Below are positions 34,898 to 44,213 of a stretch of DNA of 64,000 bases, one piece after another. The translations under genes and the position numbers were made by a program. This DNA comes from Anaerolineae bacterium (lineage in GTDB: Bacteria > Chloroflexota > Anaerolineae > Aggregatilineales > Phototrophicaceae), in the NCBI GenBank assembly GCA_022820665.1, contig JAJEFB010000031.1, forward strand, positions 248,001 through 312,000. Direction: 5' to 3'. How positions within the stretch are numbered: position 1 is the first letter of the stretch; the number at the start of each line of letters is the position of its first letter. The notes below the pieces were generated by a model. It was not told where the DNA came from. It saw only the letters and a program-made list of their open reading frames with translations, and searched no databases.

Positions 34898-37219
34898 ATG
34901 AAGACCGTACCGCGTTTGTCGCTCCATTCTCCCACAGCACATGCGCTGCTGGTCCTCATTGCTGTACTGTTTGTTCTGCTCGCTCTGGCAATACATAACG
35001 CGCCAGCGCCCCGCATAGAAACCGAGTTCGGCGGGGCAAGTGTTGATATCAGTGGAGACCGCGCCTGGGCGCTGCTGCCAGGGGATTGCGTAACAATCAC
35101 CTGGGACCTCGAAGGCATTCATTCGCTCTACGTTGACGGGCAAGGCAAGATCGGCTGGGGCGAGATGGCTTATTGCCCGTCGCTCATTTCAGCAAGCCCG
35201 CAATTTGAAGTCACTTCAGCAAATGGTGGAGAACGAACGCTATCACTAGATCTTCGCTATTTTCCCATGGAATTGATTCGCAGTCTGCTCCTTTTCGTGA
35301 TTCTGTCCCTCTTGCTGATCGCGCTTTATTATCTTGTCACACTGCGGTTGTGGGAGCCCCTGCCGTTTAACGCGAGTCTTGGATTGGCTTTGCTTGCCTT
35401 GCTGATCGCATGTTTACTCGGTCAAACCGGGGACGCCTTTCGCTTGCAAAGCATACTTGCAGTTCTGACAAAGATATTCCAAAGCCATACCTGGCAATTG
35501 TTTGGCGTCGTAGCGGGAGGCTTTGTCTATATCCCGCTGCTCATTAGATCGATGAAATCGCGGCGCGTTCGGAAGGCGCTTGCGGACTTCGCCGCAATTG
35601 CGGTTTTCTTGGTGTTCCTGCTCCTGCTGTACCTGCCTTTTGGCTTCGACGGCATCGGACATTGGGAAGAGTGGGTCGTTAATGCCTACTTTGAGGGCAG
35701 GCCATCAAAGCTGAGCGCGGAGCTCATATCCCGTATATGGGTGGTCGCGCCGCACGCGCTGGCTTATCTTATCAATTCCGAATCCTTTACAGGTTATCAT
35801 TTAGTCAACTTTTTTATGTTCTGGGGCAAGTTGGCGCTGATGTATGGCATCTTGCGTCAACTGAGCTTCGCGCCGGTTTACGCGTTTTTGACGACCGTAT
35901 TGTTTATGGTCTACCCCGTCAATTCGGGGTTGATGTCATTGCGCTCATTCCCGATGCAATTCAGTATGCTGGGGCTTTTGGCAGCGGTCTATCTTGCGCT
36001 GAACTGTCATCGGAATAATCCGAGTCGATTGCCGCTAATTGGCATCTGGCTTGGTCTCATTTTTAACATTTCGAGCAGCGAATCCGCCTATGTCCTGATT
36101 CTGTTGGCGCCTGTCCTGTGGTGGGCGCGCAGCCGCAAGCCAAGCTGGGGCAAGCTCAATTGGACGGTGCTTTGGTATCTGTTTCCCGCTTGCAAGATGA
36201 TCTATCTTTTCTGGCTTATCGCCACAAGCCAAGACTTCTATACCAGTGGACGAATCTACGACCTGCTAGCCACTGAGCGCGCTGGATCGTCAGCAGTTAA
36301 TCAACTGATTCAGAACCTTGCCAGAGTCTACGAAAATACGACGCATTTGGCTTGGACAGAGGCATTTGATTCCCTAGGGCAAGGGACCTGGATAGGTTGG
36401 AGCCTGCTGATGGCGGCTGTCGTTGCCGGAGCCGCTTTATTCCTCGCCCATGTTCAAGGCGGCAAGACCTTCCCGGCGAAAAAGGACGCTGCCCTCATGT
36501 TGTTGGCGGGGATCCTGTTTATCGTACCGGCGGTAGCGGTATTGATATGGTTCGAAGATTACAGCGATGACCTCTGGCGCATGTACTTTTATGTGCCGAT
36601 AGGCGCGGCAGTCGCAGTTTTCGGTATGTCTTCGCTTCTCGCGTCCGCGCTTGGCTCTGTGCGAACCCGTAGTATTATTGTCTCCGTATTCCTTCTAGCG
36701 CTTATGGTTCCAGCGACGAATCGGCTGCTGCTGCAACAAGCCCACTTCGCGCGCAGCGCGGACACCAAGGCAATCATGTTACACGAGATGATGGAACAGG
36801 CGCGAGCCTTCGATTCAAATGCTATCGCGATCATGCTAGCTGACAGGAGCTTGGACGAGCTCGAGGACTTGGGGATTTTTGAGTTTGAATCCAATATGCT
36901 GGACAGCGCATTCCACGTATTGTGGCAGGCCGAGAGTCCACGATTCGCCTTTTTATGTTTTCTCAACAGGCGCTGTCATCCAAGCGATATAGATTATGAC
37001 GGTTATGTTTTGGACGAAAAAACCAGCTTTGGCGAACTGGTGTTTTTTCAAGTGCGCGATGACTTGACAATTGAACTCCTGCGGGATTTGCCGCCCGAGC
37101 TGCGCGACTATGCTCGCGACAGCTACAATCCCGGTCGCTTGATTGATACATCCGCTCCCATCCCGCCGCGCGCTCTTACCATGCTGGCATCAGCGAGGCG
37201 CGCTTCCGCGAATCCATGA
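34898..37219 (+). CDS. Polytopic membrane protein, sulfoquinovose-array paralogue 5
   Basis: The protein has 773 residues. Helix 1 is at about 14-32. The Ig-like domain is nearly the same as in copy 4 (LLPGDCVTITWDLEG, DGQGKIGWGEMAYCP; Cys about 63 and 92). The core has GHWEEWVVNAYFEG (about 254), YPVNSGLMSLRS, SESAYVLILL, NWTVLWYLFPACK and DDLWRMYFYVPIGAA. The C-terminal domain has CFLNRRC. Its 5' end resembles copy 6 and its last 130 bases match copy 6 at 125 positions, so it is a mosaic between copies 4 and 6. It starts 19 bases after copy 4. The function is unknown. Confidence 0.8.
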   Translation: MKTVPRLSLHSPTAHALLVLIAVLFVLLALAIHNAPAPRIETEFGGASVDISGDRAWALLPGDCVTITWDLEGIHSLYVDGQGKIGWGEMAYCPSLISASPQFEVTSANGGERTLSLDLRYFPMELIRSLLLFVILSLLLIALYYLVTLRLWEPLPFNASLGLALLALLIACLLGQTGDAFRLQSILAVLTKIFQSHTWQLFGVVAGGFVYIPLLIRSMKSRRVRKALADFAAIAVFLVFLLLLYLPFGFDGIGHWEEWVVNAYFEGRPSKLSAELISRIWVVAPHALAYLINSESFTGYHLVNFFMFWGKLALMYGILRQLSFAPVYAFLTTVLFMVYPVNSGLMSLRSFPMQFSMLGLLAAVYLALNCHRNNPSRLPLIGIWLGLIFNISSSESAYVLILLAPVLWWARSRKPSWGKLNWTVLWYLFPACKMIYLFWLIATSQDFYTSGRIYDLLATERAGSSAVNQLIQNLARVYENTTHLAWTEAFDSLGQGTWIGWSLLMAAVVAGAALFLAHVQGGKTFPAKKDAALMLLAGILFIVPAVAVLIWFEDYSDDLWRMYFYVPIGAAVAVFGMSSLLASALGSVRTRSIIVSVFLLALMVPATNRLLLQQAHFARSADTKAIMLHEMMEQARAFDSNAIAIMLADRSLDELEDLGIFEFESNMLDSAFHVLWQAESPRFAFLCFLNRRCHPSDIDYDGYVLDEKTSFGELVFFQVRDDLTIELLRDLPPELRDYARDSYNPGRLIDTSAPIPPRALTMLASARRASANP
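35056..35179 (+). repeat. Ig-like coding patch shared with 32718-32841
   Basis: This is the partner of the patch in copy 4. Only about four differences are seen, all at the centre around 35099-35107. Confidence 0.75.
37073..37202 (+). repeat. 3'-end patch shared with 39411-39540
   Basis: It aligns without gaps to the end of copy 6 over 130 bases with five mismatches. It codes for LRDLPPELRDYARDSYNP and the PIPPRALTMLAS tail. The high identity contrasts with the diverged cores of copies 5 and 6. Confidence 0.75.
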
Positions 37220-37238
37220 ATAGAAAAGACAAGCCCGC

Positions 37239-39545
37239 GTGAATTCCGAACTACGTTTGTCGCTCCATTCGCCCACAGCACGTGCGCTGCTGGTCCTCAT
37301 TGCTGTACCGCTTGTTCTGCTCGCTCTGGCGATACATAACAGTCCAGCGCCGCGCATAGAAAGCGAGTTCGGCGGAGCGACTGTTGATATCAGGGCAGAT
37401 CGCGCCTGGACGCTGCTGCCTGGGGATTGCGTGACAATTGCTTGGGATCTGCCGGGGTCAGAAGCGATTCGTGTCGACGGGCGGCGCATCGTCGGTCCGG
37501 GCGCGATGGAATATTGTCCTTCGTTAAGGTCTGCCAGGCCGGATTTTGACATTTTCGCAGCGAGTGGCGGTCAAGAAACTGTTGTCTTGGACATTCGCTA
37601 TTTGCCGTCGGAGATAATCAGATGTTTGGCTTTTCTCGCAATAGTGAGTTTTCTGATTCTGGCTCTTTATTATCTGTGGACAGAGCGTATCTGCGAGCCA
37701 ATTCCCTTTAGCAGGTTACAGTTTTTATCGTTGATAGCGTTCCTGATTCTTTGCCTGCTCTTCCAAACCGGCGGATTGCTCAGGATTGATTACCTGCTCA
37801 ATACTTTGAGCCGAATATTCAGCAGCCGAGCATGGCAGGCTGTTGGTCTCTTATTGTCAGGGCTTGTTTTCATTCCACTCGCCGCGCGATCGCTCAAATC
37901 GGGTCTAAAGAACGATTCGCGGGAAGACTTTATTGCGATTGGCACCTTCCTACTTTTCATGCTCTTGCTTTATCTGCCATTTGGATTCGACAGTGTCGGT
38001 CATTGGGAACGATGGGGGTGGAAAGCCTTTCTGGAAAGCGATCAACCCATCATTAGCTCCGAATTAGTTTCGCGCTCCTGGAGTATCATTCCCGAGTTTC
38101 TGGCAACACTCATAGATCCGGAATCGTTTGCCGGGTATCATCTTGTCAATTTCTTTTTGCATTGGGGCAAATTAGCGCTCTTGTATGGCATACTACGCAA
38201 ATTAAATATGATTCCGCTTTTCGCCTTCCTGACGGCGCTGCTATTCATGGTTTTCCCGGTAAATCCGAATTTGATGTCCATCCGAAATATCCACTTTAAC
38301 GCCAACCAATTGTCACTGCTTGCGGCGGTCTTTTTCTGCCTGGATTTCATAAACTATTCAGGTCGCTTGCGACTGGCGGCGGTTTGGCTGTCGACACTCT
38401 TGTGCATCTGGTCCTATGAAGCTGGTTATGCCATCATTATTGTTGTTCCGCTCTTGTGGTGGCGGCGCAGCTCACGATGGACCTGGCGAAATGTCAACTT
38501 AACCGTAATCTGGTATCTCTTTCCTGTCGTGAAAATTGCCTTCATCTTGCTTTTGGATCTGGACAGTAGACAATTCTACGGCAGCACTTTGGTTTCAAAT
38601 TCTCTGGACTCCTGGCGGTTTGCGCTTGATTCCATCACTTACTACGCGGGCACAATCGAAGGCGTATATCGCCAAACCTTTTGGTATGGCTGGCGGGAAG
38701 CGCTGTCCGCTTTAAGCCAAAGCGCGTGGATTGCGCCGTCGATCGCCGCACTGACGCTCACGGGAGGGATCGCGGCCTATTTGGCGCACAATGTAAACGA
38801 GAATATGTTCCCGTCAAGACGGCAAATCAGCATCGGATTGTTAAGCGGATGCCTGTTTGTACTGCCGTCGATCGGCGTTTTGATGTGGTTCGAGAAATAT
38901 AACTTCGATTTGTGGCGCGTGTACATTTTTGTACCTGCCGGCGCAGCTATCGCGCTCTTTTGTTTGATTCTGCTTATTTCCTCGTTAATCAAGCATGCGC
39001 AACTTCGCATCATATTTATTATCGCAGTCTGCTTGATCGCGATTTTTCCGGGCCTTGCGCGCCTGTTTGCCCAACACGCGTTTCACGTGAATAACGCAAA
39101 CAACAAAGCCAAGATCCTTCTACAGATCGTGGAGCAAGCCCCTGTTATAGACCCAGGTGCCTATGTGATTCTCGCAACTGAGATGCTCGGCACGGAACTT
39201 CGAGCCAAAGGCGTCTCGGAGTTCCGAACGGGAGCATTCCGGAGCGCTCTGCGAGTAGTGTATCAGGACCCGGATCTGAAATACGCCTTTATCTGCATCA
39301 TAGACAAGCGATGTTTTCTGGATGAATATACGACGCAAGCGTTTCATTTGAAACAAATCACAGACTACAGCAATGTGGTATTATTCCGCCTACACGACAA
39401 CCTCTCCGTCGAACTCCTGCGGGATTTGCCGCCCGAGCTGCGCGACTATGCTCGCGACAGCTACAATCCCGATCGCTTGATTGATACATCCGCTCCCATC
39501 CCACCGCGCGCGCTCACCATGCTGGCATCAGCGAAGCGCGACTGA
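37239..39545 (+). CDS. Polytopic membrane protein, sulfoquinovose-array paralogue 6
   Basis: The protein has 768 residues with a GTG start, in the same context as the ATG of copy 5. Helix 1 is at about 14-32. The Ig-like domain has LLPGDCVTIAWDLPG and MEYCPS (Cys about 63 and 92). The core has GHWERWGWKAFLES (about 254), FPVNPNLMSIRN, WSYEAGYAII, NLTVIWYLFPVVK and FDLWRVYIFVPAGAA. The C-terminal domain has CIIDKRC (about 686/692). It lies 19 bases after copy 5 and ends the array. It lacks the ASANP tail of copies 4 and 5. The following gpmI gene has its own promoter. Confidence 0.8.
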   Translation: MNSELRLSLHSPTARALLVLIAVPLVLLALAIHNSPAPRIESEFGGATVDIRADRAWTLLPGDCVTIAWDLPGSEAIRVDGRRIVGPGAMEYCPSLRSARPDFDIFAASGGQETVVLDIRYLPSEIIRCLAFLAIVSFLILALYYLWTERICEPIPFSRLQFLSLIAFLILCLLFQTGGLLRIDYLLNTLSRIFSSRAWQAVGLLLSGLVFIPLAARSLKSGLKNDSREDFIAIGTFLLFMLLLYLPFGFDSVGHWERWGWKAFLESDQPIISSELVSRSWSIIPEFLATLIDPESFAGYHLVNFFLHWGKLALLYGILRKLNMIPLFAFLTALLFMVFPVNPNLMSIRNIHFNANQLSLLAAVFFCLDFINYSGRLRLAAVWLSTLLCIWSYEAGYAIIIVVPLLWWRRSSRWTWRNVNLTVIWYLFPVVKIAFILLLDLDSRQFYGSTLVSNSLDSWRFALDSITYYAGTIEGVYRQTFWYGWREALSALSQSAWIAPSIAALTLTGGIAAYLAHNVNENMFPSRRQISIGLLSGCLFVLPSIGVLMWFEKYNFDLWRVYIFVPAGAAIALFCLILLISSLIKHAQLRIIFIIAVCLIAIFPGLARLFAQHAFHVNNANNKAKILLQIVEQAPVIDPGAYVILATEMLGTELRAKGVSEFRTGAFRSALRVVYQDPDLKYAFICIIDKRCFLDEYTTQAFHLKQITDYSNVVLFRLHDNLSVELLRDLPPELRDYARDSYNPDRLIDTSAPIPPRALTMLASAKRD
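39411..39540 (+). repeat. 3'-end patch shared with 37073-37202
   Basis: This is the partner of the patch at the end of copy 5 and ends three bases before the copy 6 stop codon. Confidence 0.75.
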
Positions 39546-39584
39546 CCCAATCGCAAAGCGCTTATTCAGCGGGTAAGAAAACTG

Positions 39585-39593
39585 TGTTATAAG
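39585..39593 (+). promoter_or_regulatory. Extended -10 promoter TGT-TATAAG for gpmI
   Basis: TG, one base and TATAAG form an extended -10 element 38 bases upstream of the chosen gpmI start. No good -35 is visible, as expected for extended -10 promoters. It would separate gpmI expression from the array operon. Confidence 0.45.
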
Positions 39594-39631
39594 TGTTCCA
39601 TTACCAGCAGATGATGCAAGGGATGGGTTTG

Positions 39632-41188
39632 ATGGCGCGAAAACCGGTGATGCTGATCGTTTTGGACGGCTGGGGCATACGCGAAACTGAACATGGCAAC
39701 GCGGTGGCGCAGGCGGAAACGCCCAACTTTGATCGCTGGCGCAGGACCTGTGAAGGCGCGGTTGTGCATTCATCCGGGGAGCATGTAGGCTTAGTGCCCG
39801 GGCAAATGGGCAATTCCGAAGTCGGCCATCTCAATTTGGGCGCCGGGCGCGTCGTCTACCAGGATATCTCGCGTATCGCCAATGCCATTGCTGATGGATC
39901 ACTGGCGCGGAACACAGCGCTTCAGGATGCGATTCGACATGTTCAGGATAGCCGCAAACAACTGCACCTGATCGGTTTGCTCGGCAGCGGAGGCGTACAC
40001 AGCCATAGCGATCATCTCTACGCGCTTTTGGACATCGTAAAAGACTATGCCATTGATCCCGTTTTGCATCTGATCACCGACGGGCGTGATACGCCAACCC
40101 AAAACGGCATTTACTTTTGTCGCGAGCTTAGCGACAGGCTCGCTGTCGACGGCAACGGGCGCGTCGCGACGGTCAGCGGACGCTACTACGCGATGGATCG
40201 TGACAGGCGTTGGGAACGCACAAGCCTAGCCTATGACGCCATGGCATTCCGCAAGGCAGAGCGAAACGCCTCCGATTCCCAATCCGCGATACAGAGATCC
40301 TACGACGCCGGCGTGACCGATGAATTCATTAAACCGACAGTGATCGGCGACGACGATAGTCTGACGATTGACAGGGGCGATGTACTCCTCTGCTACAACT
40401 TCCGCCCCGATCGCATGCGCCAGCTTGCGCAGGCTTTTGTCAAACGCGACTTTGATGGCGCCGATCAGTTCCGCCCGATAGACGACTTGCGGCTGATTAC
40501 GATGACTGAGTATATGGAAGGACTGACGGAGCAAGTCTTGTTTCCGGTGGAACTGCTGCGCGATACACTGGCCGAAACGATCAGCAGAGCCGGCAAGACA
40601 CAATATCACAGCGCCGAGACCGAGAAATATCCGCACGTGACATTTTTCTTCAACGGCCGCAACGAAGCCCCTTTCCCCGGCGAAACGCGAAAGATTGTGC
40701 CGTCGCCCCGGGTTGCCACTTACGATTTGCAGCCGGAGATGAGCGCCAGGGAGTTGACCAGTGAAACGCTCAAGCGCTTGCGTCTGGCTGATGATGATTT
40801 CGTGCTCGTCAACTTCGCCAATCCCGACATGGTTGGTCATACCGGTTCGCTGCCAGCAGCGATCAAAGCGGTGGAAACGGTTGACGCCTGCGCCGGCCGA
40901 TTGGTCGACGCGGTACTTGAGAAAGGCGGCGTCGCGATTGTCACTGCCGATCATGGCAATTGCGAGCGCATGATCGACATGGTCACCGACGAGGCGCATA
41001 CCTATCACACTGTGGGGCCGGTCTCGCTATTTGTCATCGACGCGCGCGACTACCACGATTTACATGCCTGGGGTCGGCTGGCGGATGTCGCGCCGACCGT
41101 GCTGGATTTGATGGGGATCGAGCAGCCGGCGGCGATGACCGGCAGGAGCTTGATTCGCGCCACGCAATTGTCGCCTTCGCTGCGATAA
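39632..41188 (+). CDS. gpmI: 2,3-bisphosphoglycerate-independent phosphoglycerate mutase
   Basis: The enzyme interconverts 3- and 2-phosphoglycerate in glycolysis with two Mn ions and a phospho-Ser intermediate. It has VLDGWGIRE at the N-terminus, the nucleophile Ser in GNSEVGHLNLGAGR (about 60), GGVHSHSDHL, DGRDTPT, GRYYAMDRDRRWER, NFANPDMVGHTG and TADHGN. I chose ATG at 39632 with AAGGGA 8 bases upstream, giving 518 residues, the usual size; several closely spaced upstream in-frame ATGs are alternatives. It is a housekeeping gene that happens to follow the membrane-protein array. It converges with the dienelactone-hydrolase gene. Confidence 0.95.
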   Translation: MARKPVMLIVLDGWGIRETEHGNAVAQAETPNFDRWRRTCEGAVVHSSGEHVGLVPGQMGNSEVGHLNLGAGRVVYQDISRIANAIADGSLARNTALQDAIRHVQDSRKQLHLIGLLGSGGVHSHSDHLYALLDIVKDYAIDPVLHLITDGRDTPTQNGIYFCRELSDRLAVDGNGRVATVSGRYYAMDRDRRWERTSLAYDAMAFRKAERNASDSQSAIQRSYDAGVTDEFIKPTVIGDDDSLTIDRGDVLLCYNFRPDRMRQLAQAFVKRDFDGADQFRPIDDLRLITMTEYMEGLTEQVLFPVELLRDTLAETISRAGKTQYHSAETEKYPHVTFFFNGRNEAPFPGETRKIVPSPRVATYDLQPEMSARELTSETLKRLRLADDDFVLVNFANPDMVGHTGSLPAAIKAVETVDACAGRLVDAVLEKGGVAIVTADHGNCERMIDMVTDEAHTYHTVGPVSLFVIDARDYHDLHAWGRLADVAPTVLDLMGIEQPAAMTGRSLIRATQLSPSLR

Positions 41189-41298
41189 TGCCGAGCCGCG
41201 TATGCGCTCGCCGACAGTCAGCTTTTACATATTCAGTTTGGAGAGTTGGTAACCTGCGCCTGCCCAGCAGAAACTTGCCAGGCATTGCCGAAAACTGG

Positions 41299-42036
41299 CT
41301 AGCTCATTTTTCGCTTGAAATAATCAACCATCTCATGGAAGGCGTCGGTCGCGACATCGTCACGGTTCAATTCGCCCTCAGATAGCATGAATCCATGTGG
41401 CTCATTGGAGTAAACCTTGAGCTCGAAATCTTTGCCCGCCTCCCCTAGCGCTGTTGCATAGGCATAAATGCCAGCAATGGGGCTGGGACGATCGTGTGTG
41501 CCATGAATGATGAGCATGGGAGCATCGAGTTGGTCTATCAAATCAATCGGAGCGGCGGGATCGCCGTAGTTGGGGAATCCATACCAAGCCACCCCGGCAG
41601 CGAAGGTGTCGATCAGTGGCATGAATAGCATCGTATACCGTCCGCCCGCGCAAAAGCCTGTCAAACCTATCCGCACAGGGTCGACCTCTTCGCGAGCGCT
41701 GAGAAAAGCAATGCTGTCGAGCATGAGTTGCTCAACGAGCGCGTCCGAAGGACTGCGTTCAAAGGTTTGCCAGCCGATTGCCAAGACTACAAATCCTTCG
41801 GCGGCAAACGCGTCGGTCAAATCCCGGTAGCCGTCTTGCAAGCCATTAAACGAATGTATCAGCACCACCGCCGGATAAATCCCTTCGTCCGCGGGATAAG
41901 CGAGATAAGACTGATAATCCTGCCCTTGACTCATTACCGCAATATCTTCACGGACTACCGTCAAACTGTCTTGTGCCAGCGCCGGCAGCGAAAATGCCAG
42001 TACAGCAACTAAGAGTAGAACGTATTTGATTTTCAC
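41299..42036 (-). CDS. Secreted dienelactone-hydrolase-family protein
   Basis: This is an alpha/beta hydrolase with a Sec signal (KIKYVLLLVAVLAFSLPALA, then AQ). The nucleophile elbow is GFCAGG, with Cys where esterases have Ser, as in dienelactone hydrolase. The acid is in HGTHDRPSP and the His in EPHGFM. The length is 245 residues. The natural substrate is unclear; members of the family open lactones or cleave small esters. It is divergent from glpD across 135 bases that hold an 8+8 inverted repeat. Confidence 0.88.
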   Translation of the reverse strand: MKIKYVLLLVAVLAFSLPALAQDSLTVVREDIAVMSQGQDYQSYLAYPADEGIYPAVVLIHSFNGLQDGYRDLTDAFAAEGFVVLAIGWQTFERSPSDALVEQLMLDSIAFLSAREEVDPVRIGLTGFCAGGRYTMLFMPLIDTFAAGVAWYGFPNYGDPAAPIDLIDQLDAPMLIIHGTHDRPSPIAGIYAYATALGEAGKDFELKVYSNEPHGFMLSEGELNRDDVATDAFHEMVDYFKRKMS

Positions 42037-42082
42037 AGTTTTGTCCTTATTATCTCATTTCAGCGTGAACTCTATCTTTTTT

Positions 42083-42118
42083 CTGGCGCAAATTCAACAT
42101 TCTACGCTTGTGCGCCAG
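42083..42118. promoter_or_regulatory. Inverted repeat CTGGCGCA-N20-TGCGCCAG between the hydrolase and glpD genes
   Basis: Perfect 8-base arms lie 20 bases apart, about two helical turns between half-site centres. They are located 54-89 bases upstream of glpD and could bind a dimeric regulator. A GlpR site is not recognisable. Confidence 0.45.
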
Positions 42119-42171
42119 GCATTCTGCAGATAGCCGCCTTTGCGCTCATTAAGGATTAGGATAGGCAATAC

Positions 42172-43863
42172 ATGAATCGAGGAGCGAGCCTGCAGTTCCT
42201 TCGAGAGAAACCCGAGGTCTCTGTGTTGATCATCGGCGGCGGCGTCAACGGCATCGGGGTTTTCCGCGATTTGGCTTTACAAGGCGTCGACGCGCTGCTG
42301 GTTGAACGCGGCGACTTTTGCAGCGGCGCCAGCGCCGGTTCTTCCCACATGTTGCACGGCGGCATCCGCTATCTGGAAAACGGAGAGTTTCGGCTGGTCA
42401 ACGAGGCGCTGCACGAGCGGGACCGCATGCTGCGGAACGCGCCGCATTACGCCAAGCCGCTGCGTACGACGATCCCCATCTTTCGCTGGATCTCGGGCTT
42501 GCTCAATGCGCCCCTGAAGTTCTTCAATTTGCTCGATCGTCCCGGAGAACGCGGCGCGCTGGTTATCAAGATCGGGTTGACGTTTTATGACTGGTTGCTG
42601 CGCGGGCAATCCGTCATGCCGAAGCACGAATTTCAACTGCGGGGGGCGGCGCTGCGCCAGTACCCGCAACTGAATCCCGAGATTGTCTGCGCTGCCAGCT
42701 ATTACGACGCCTGGATGCCCTATCCCGAGCGCATCTGCCTCGAGATGCTGCTGGATGCTGAAGCGAGTAATCCCGATTGCCATGCCGTGAACTACCTGAG
42801 CGCGGGCGCGGGCGGCGCGCATTCAGTGACCTTGCGCGACGAACTTTCGGGCGAGTCCTTCATCGTCAGACCCAAAGTCGTCGTTAATGCCGCGGGACCC
42901 TGGATCGACTTCGTTAACCGGCGCATGGGACGCGATGAGAGACGTTTCATCAGCGGCACAAAAGGATCGCACCTGGTGCTGGATCATCCCGATCTCTTGG
43001 AGGCCACCTGTGGCAGCGAGATCTTCTTTGAAAACGACGACGGTCGAATCGTGTTGATCTTGCCCTACCTGGGACGCGTGATGATCGGCACTACCGATAT
43101 CCGTATTGACGATCCCGATGAGGCGGTCATCAGCGACGAGGAAATTGACTATATCCTGGGCATGGTGGACAAAGTTTTCCCGGCGATCCAAGTCGATCGC
43201 TCGCATATCGTCTTCAGTTTTTCCGCCGTGCGACCGCTGCCCTATAGCGAAGGCGGCGCCACCGGGCAGATCAGCCGTGACCACAGCATCGAAACGATCC
43301 CGGCGGATGACAATTGTCGCTACCCCATCTATTCGCTGATCGGGGGCAAATGGACCACATTCCGCGCCTTTTCCGAACAGACGACCGATCGCGTCCTTGG
43401 GGACCTGGGTTTGCCGCGACGGACGGGTACCCAAAACCTCCCAATCGGCGGGGGACGCGCCTATCCGCGCGGCGAGGGGGCGCGACTGAACTGGTTGCGG
43501 GAATTAGAGTCGCGCTGCGAGCTGCCCATAGACCGCCTGCGCGATCTGTTCGAGCGTTACGGTACCCGCGCCGATGAATCCACCATGTTCATTGCGGCGG
43601 GGGAGGACCGCGCGCTGGCAAATCATCCGGGCTATAGCCGGCGCGAAATCGAGTTCATCCTGCGCAATGAGAAGGTCACGCGGCTGGAGGATCTGGTATT
43701 GCGGCGAACGGTCATCGCCATGTTGGGGAATTTGACGCGCCCCCTGCTCGATGAATTGGCGGAGATCTGTGCGGAGACCCTGGCCTGGTCCGATGAACGA
43801 AAAGAGAAAGAAGTTCAGCGCACGCGTGAACTTCTTCGCAGCAAACACCAAATTGATCTGTAG
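42172..43863 (+). CDS. glpD: FAD-dependent glycerol-3-phosphate dehydrogenase
   Basis: It oxidises sn-glycerol 3-phosphate to dihydroxyacetone phosphate and passes electrons to quinones at the membrane. It has the FAD motif VLIIGGGVNGIGVFRDLALQ (about 18-37), ASAGSSHMLHGGIRYLENGE, the central TKGSHLVLDHP and VMIGTTDIRIDDP, and the C-terminal helical DUF-type domain after YSLIGGKWTTFR. The length of 563 residues is usual. No glpK or glpF is adjacent, so it serves central lipid or glycerol metabolism as a single gene. Confidence 0.94.
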   Translation: MNRGASLQFLREKPEVSVLIIGGGVNGIGVFRDLALQGVDALLVERGDFCSGASAGSSHMLHGGIRYLENGEFRLVNEALHERDRMLRNAPHYAKPLRTTIPIFRWISGLLNAPLKFFNLLDRPGERGALVIKIGLTFYDWLLRGQSVMPKHEFQLRGAALRQYPQLNPEIVCAASYYDAWMPYPERICLEMLLDAEASNPDCHAVNYLSAGAGGAHSVTLRDELSGESFIVRPKVVVNAAGPWIDFVNRRMGRDERRFISGTKGSHLVLDHPDLLEATCGSEIFFENDDGRIVLILPYLGRVMIGTTDIRIDDPDEAVISDEEIDYILGMVDKVFPAIQVDRSHIVFSFSAVRPLPYSEGGATGQISRDHSIETIPADDNCRYPIYSLIGGKWTTFRAFSEQTTDRVLGDLGLPRRTGTQNLPIGGGRAYPRGEGARLNWLRELESRCELPIDRLRDLFERYGTRADESTMFIAAGEDRALANHPGYSRREIEFILRNEKVTRLEDLVLRRTVIAMLGNLTRPLLDELAEICAETLAWSDERKEKEVQRTRELLRSKHQIDL

Positions 43864-43892
43864 TGGGCTAACGCTTGACTTTTGCGGCTTGC

Positions 43893-44213
43893 CTAGCGGA
43901 GTTTCACCGCCGTGCCGCTTGCCGTAACCATTAACATGCTGCCATTTGTGCCCACGGTCTCATAATCCAGATCGACGCTTAGAATCGCGTCTGCTCCCAT
44001 CATCCTGGCATTGTCCGTCATCTCGCTCAAGGCAATGTCTTTCGCTCGCCGCAATTCCTCTTCATAGGCGCCTGAGCGCCCGCCCACGATATCGCGGATG
44101 CCAGCGAAAATATCCTTGAACATATTGGCGCCCATGATGGCTTCCCCGCTGACGATGCCGAGGTAATCCGTAACTGGTTGGCCTTCCACGCTTGGCGTTG
44201 TTGTGACGATCAC
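43893..44213 (-). CDS. YbjQ family (heavy-metal-binding-domain fold) protein
   Basis: The protein has 106 residues. [19 protein letters not shown], then [19 protein letters not shown] and [28 protein letters not shown], are the family's full signature. The fold forms pentamers; the biological role is not established. GTG is the start, with AAGGAG 9 bases upstream. It stands alone between glpD and meaB and converges with glpD. Confidence 0.9.
   Translation of the reverse strand: MIVTTTPSVEGQPVTDYLGIVSGEAIMGANMFKDIFAGIRDIVGGRSGAYEEELRRAKDIALSEMTDNARMMGADAILSVDLDYETVGTNGSMLMVTASGTAVKLR

Noticed and set aside
25847..39545. The six membrane proteins as O-antigen polymerases (Wzy) or flippases
   Set aside because: The helix-1/Ig-like domain layout and the soluble C-terminal domain with C-x5-C do not fit Wzy or Wzx; a GT-C-like role is left open as inference only.
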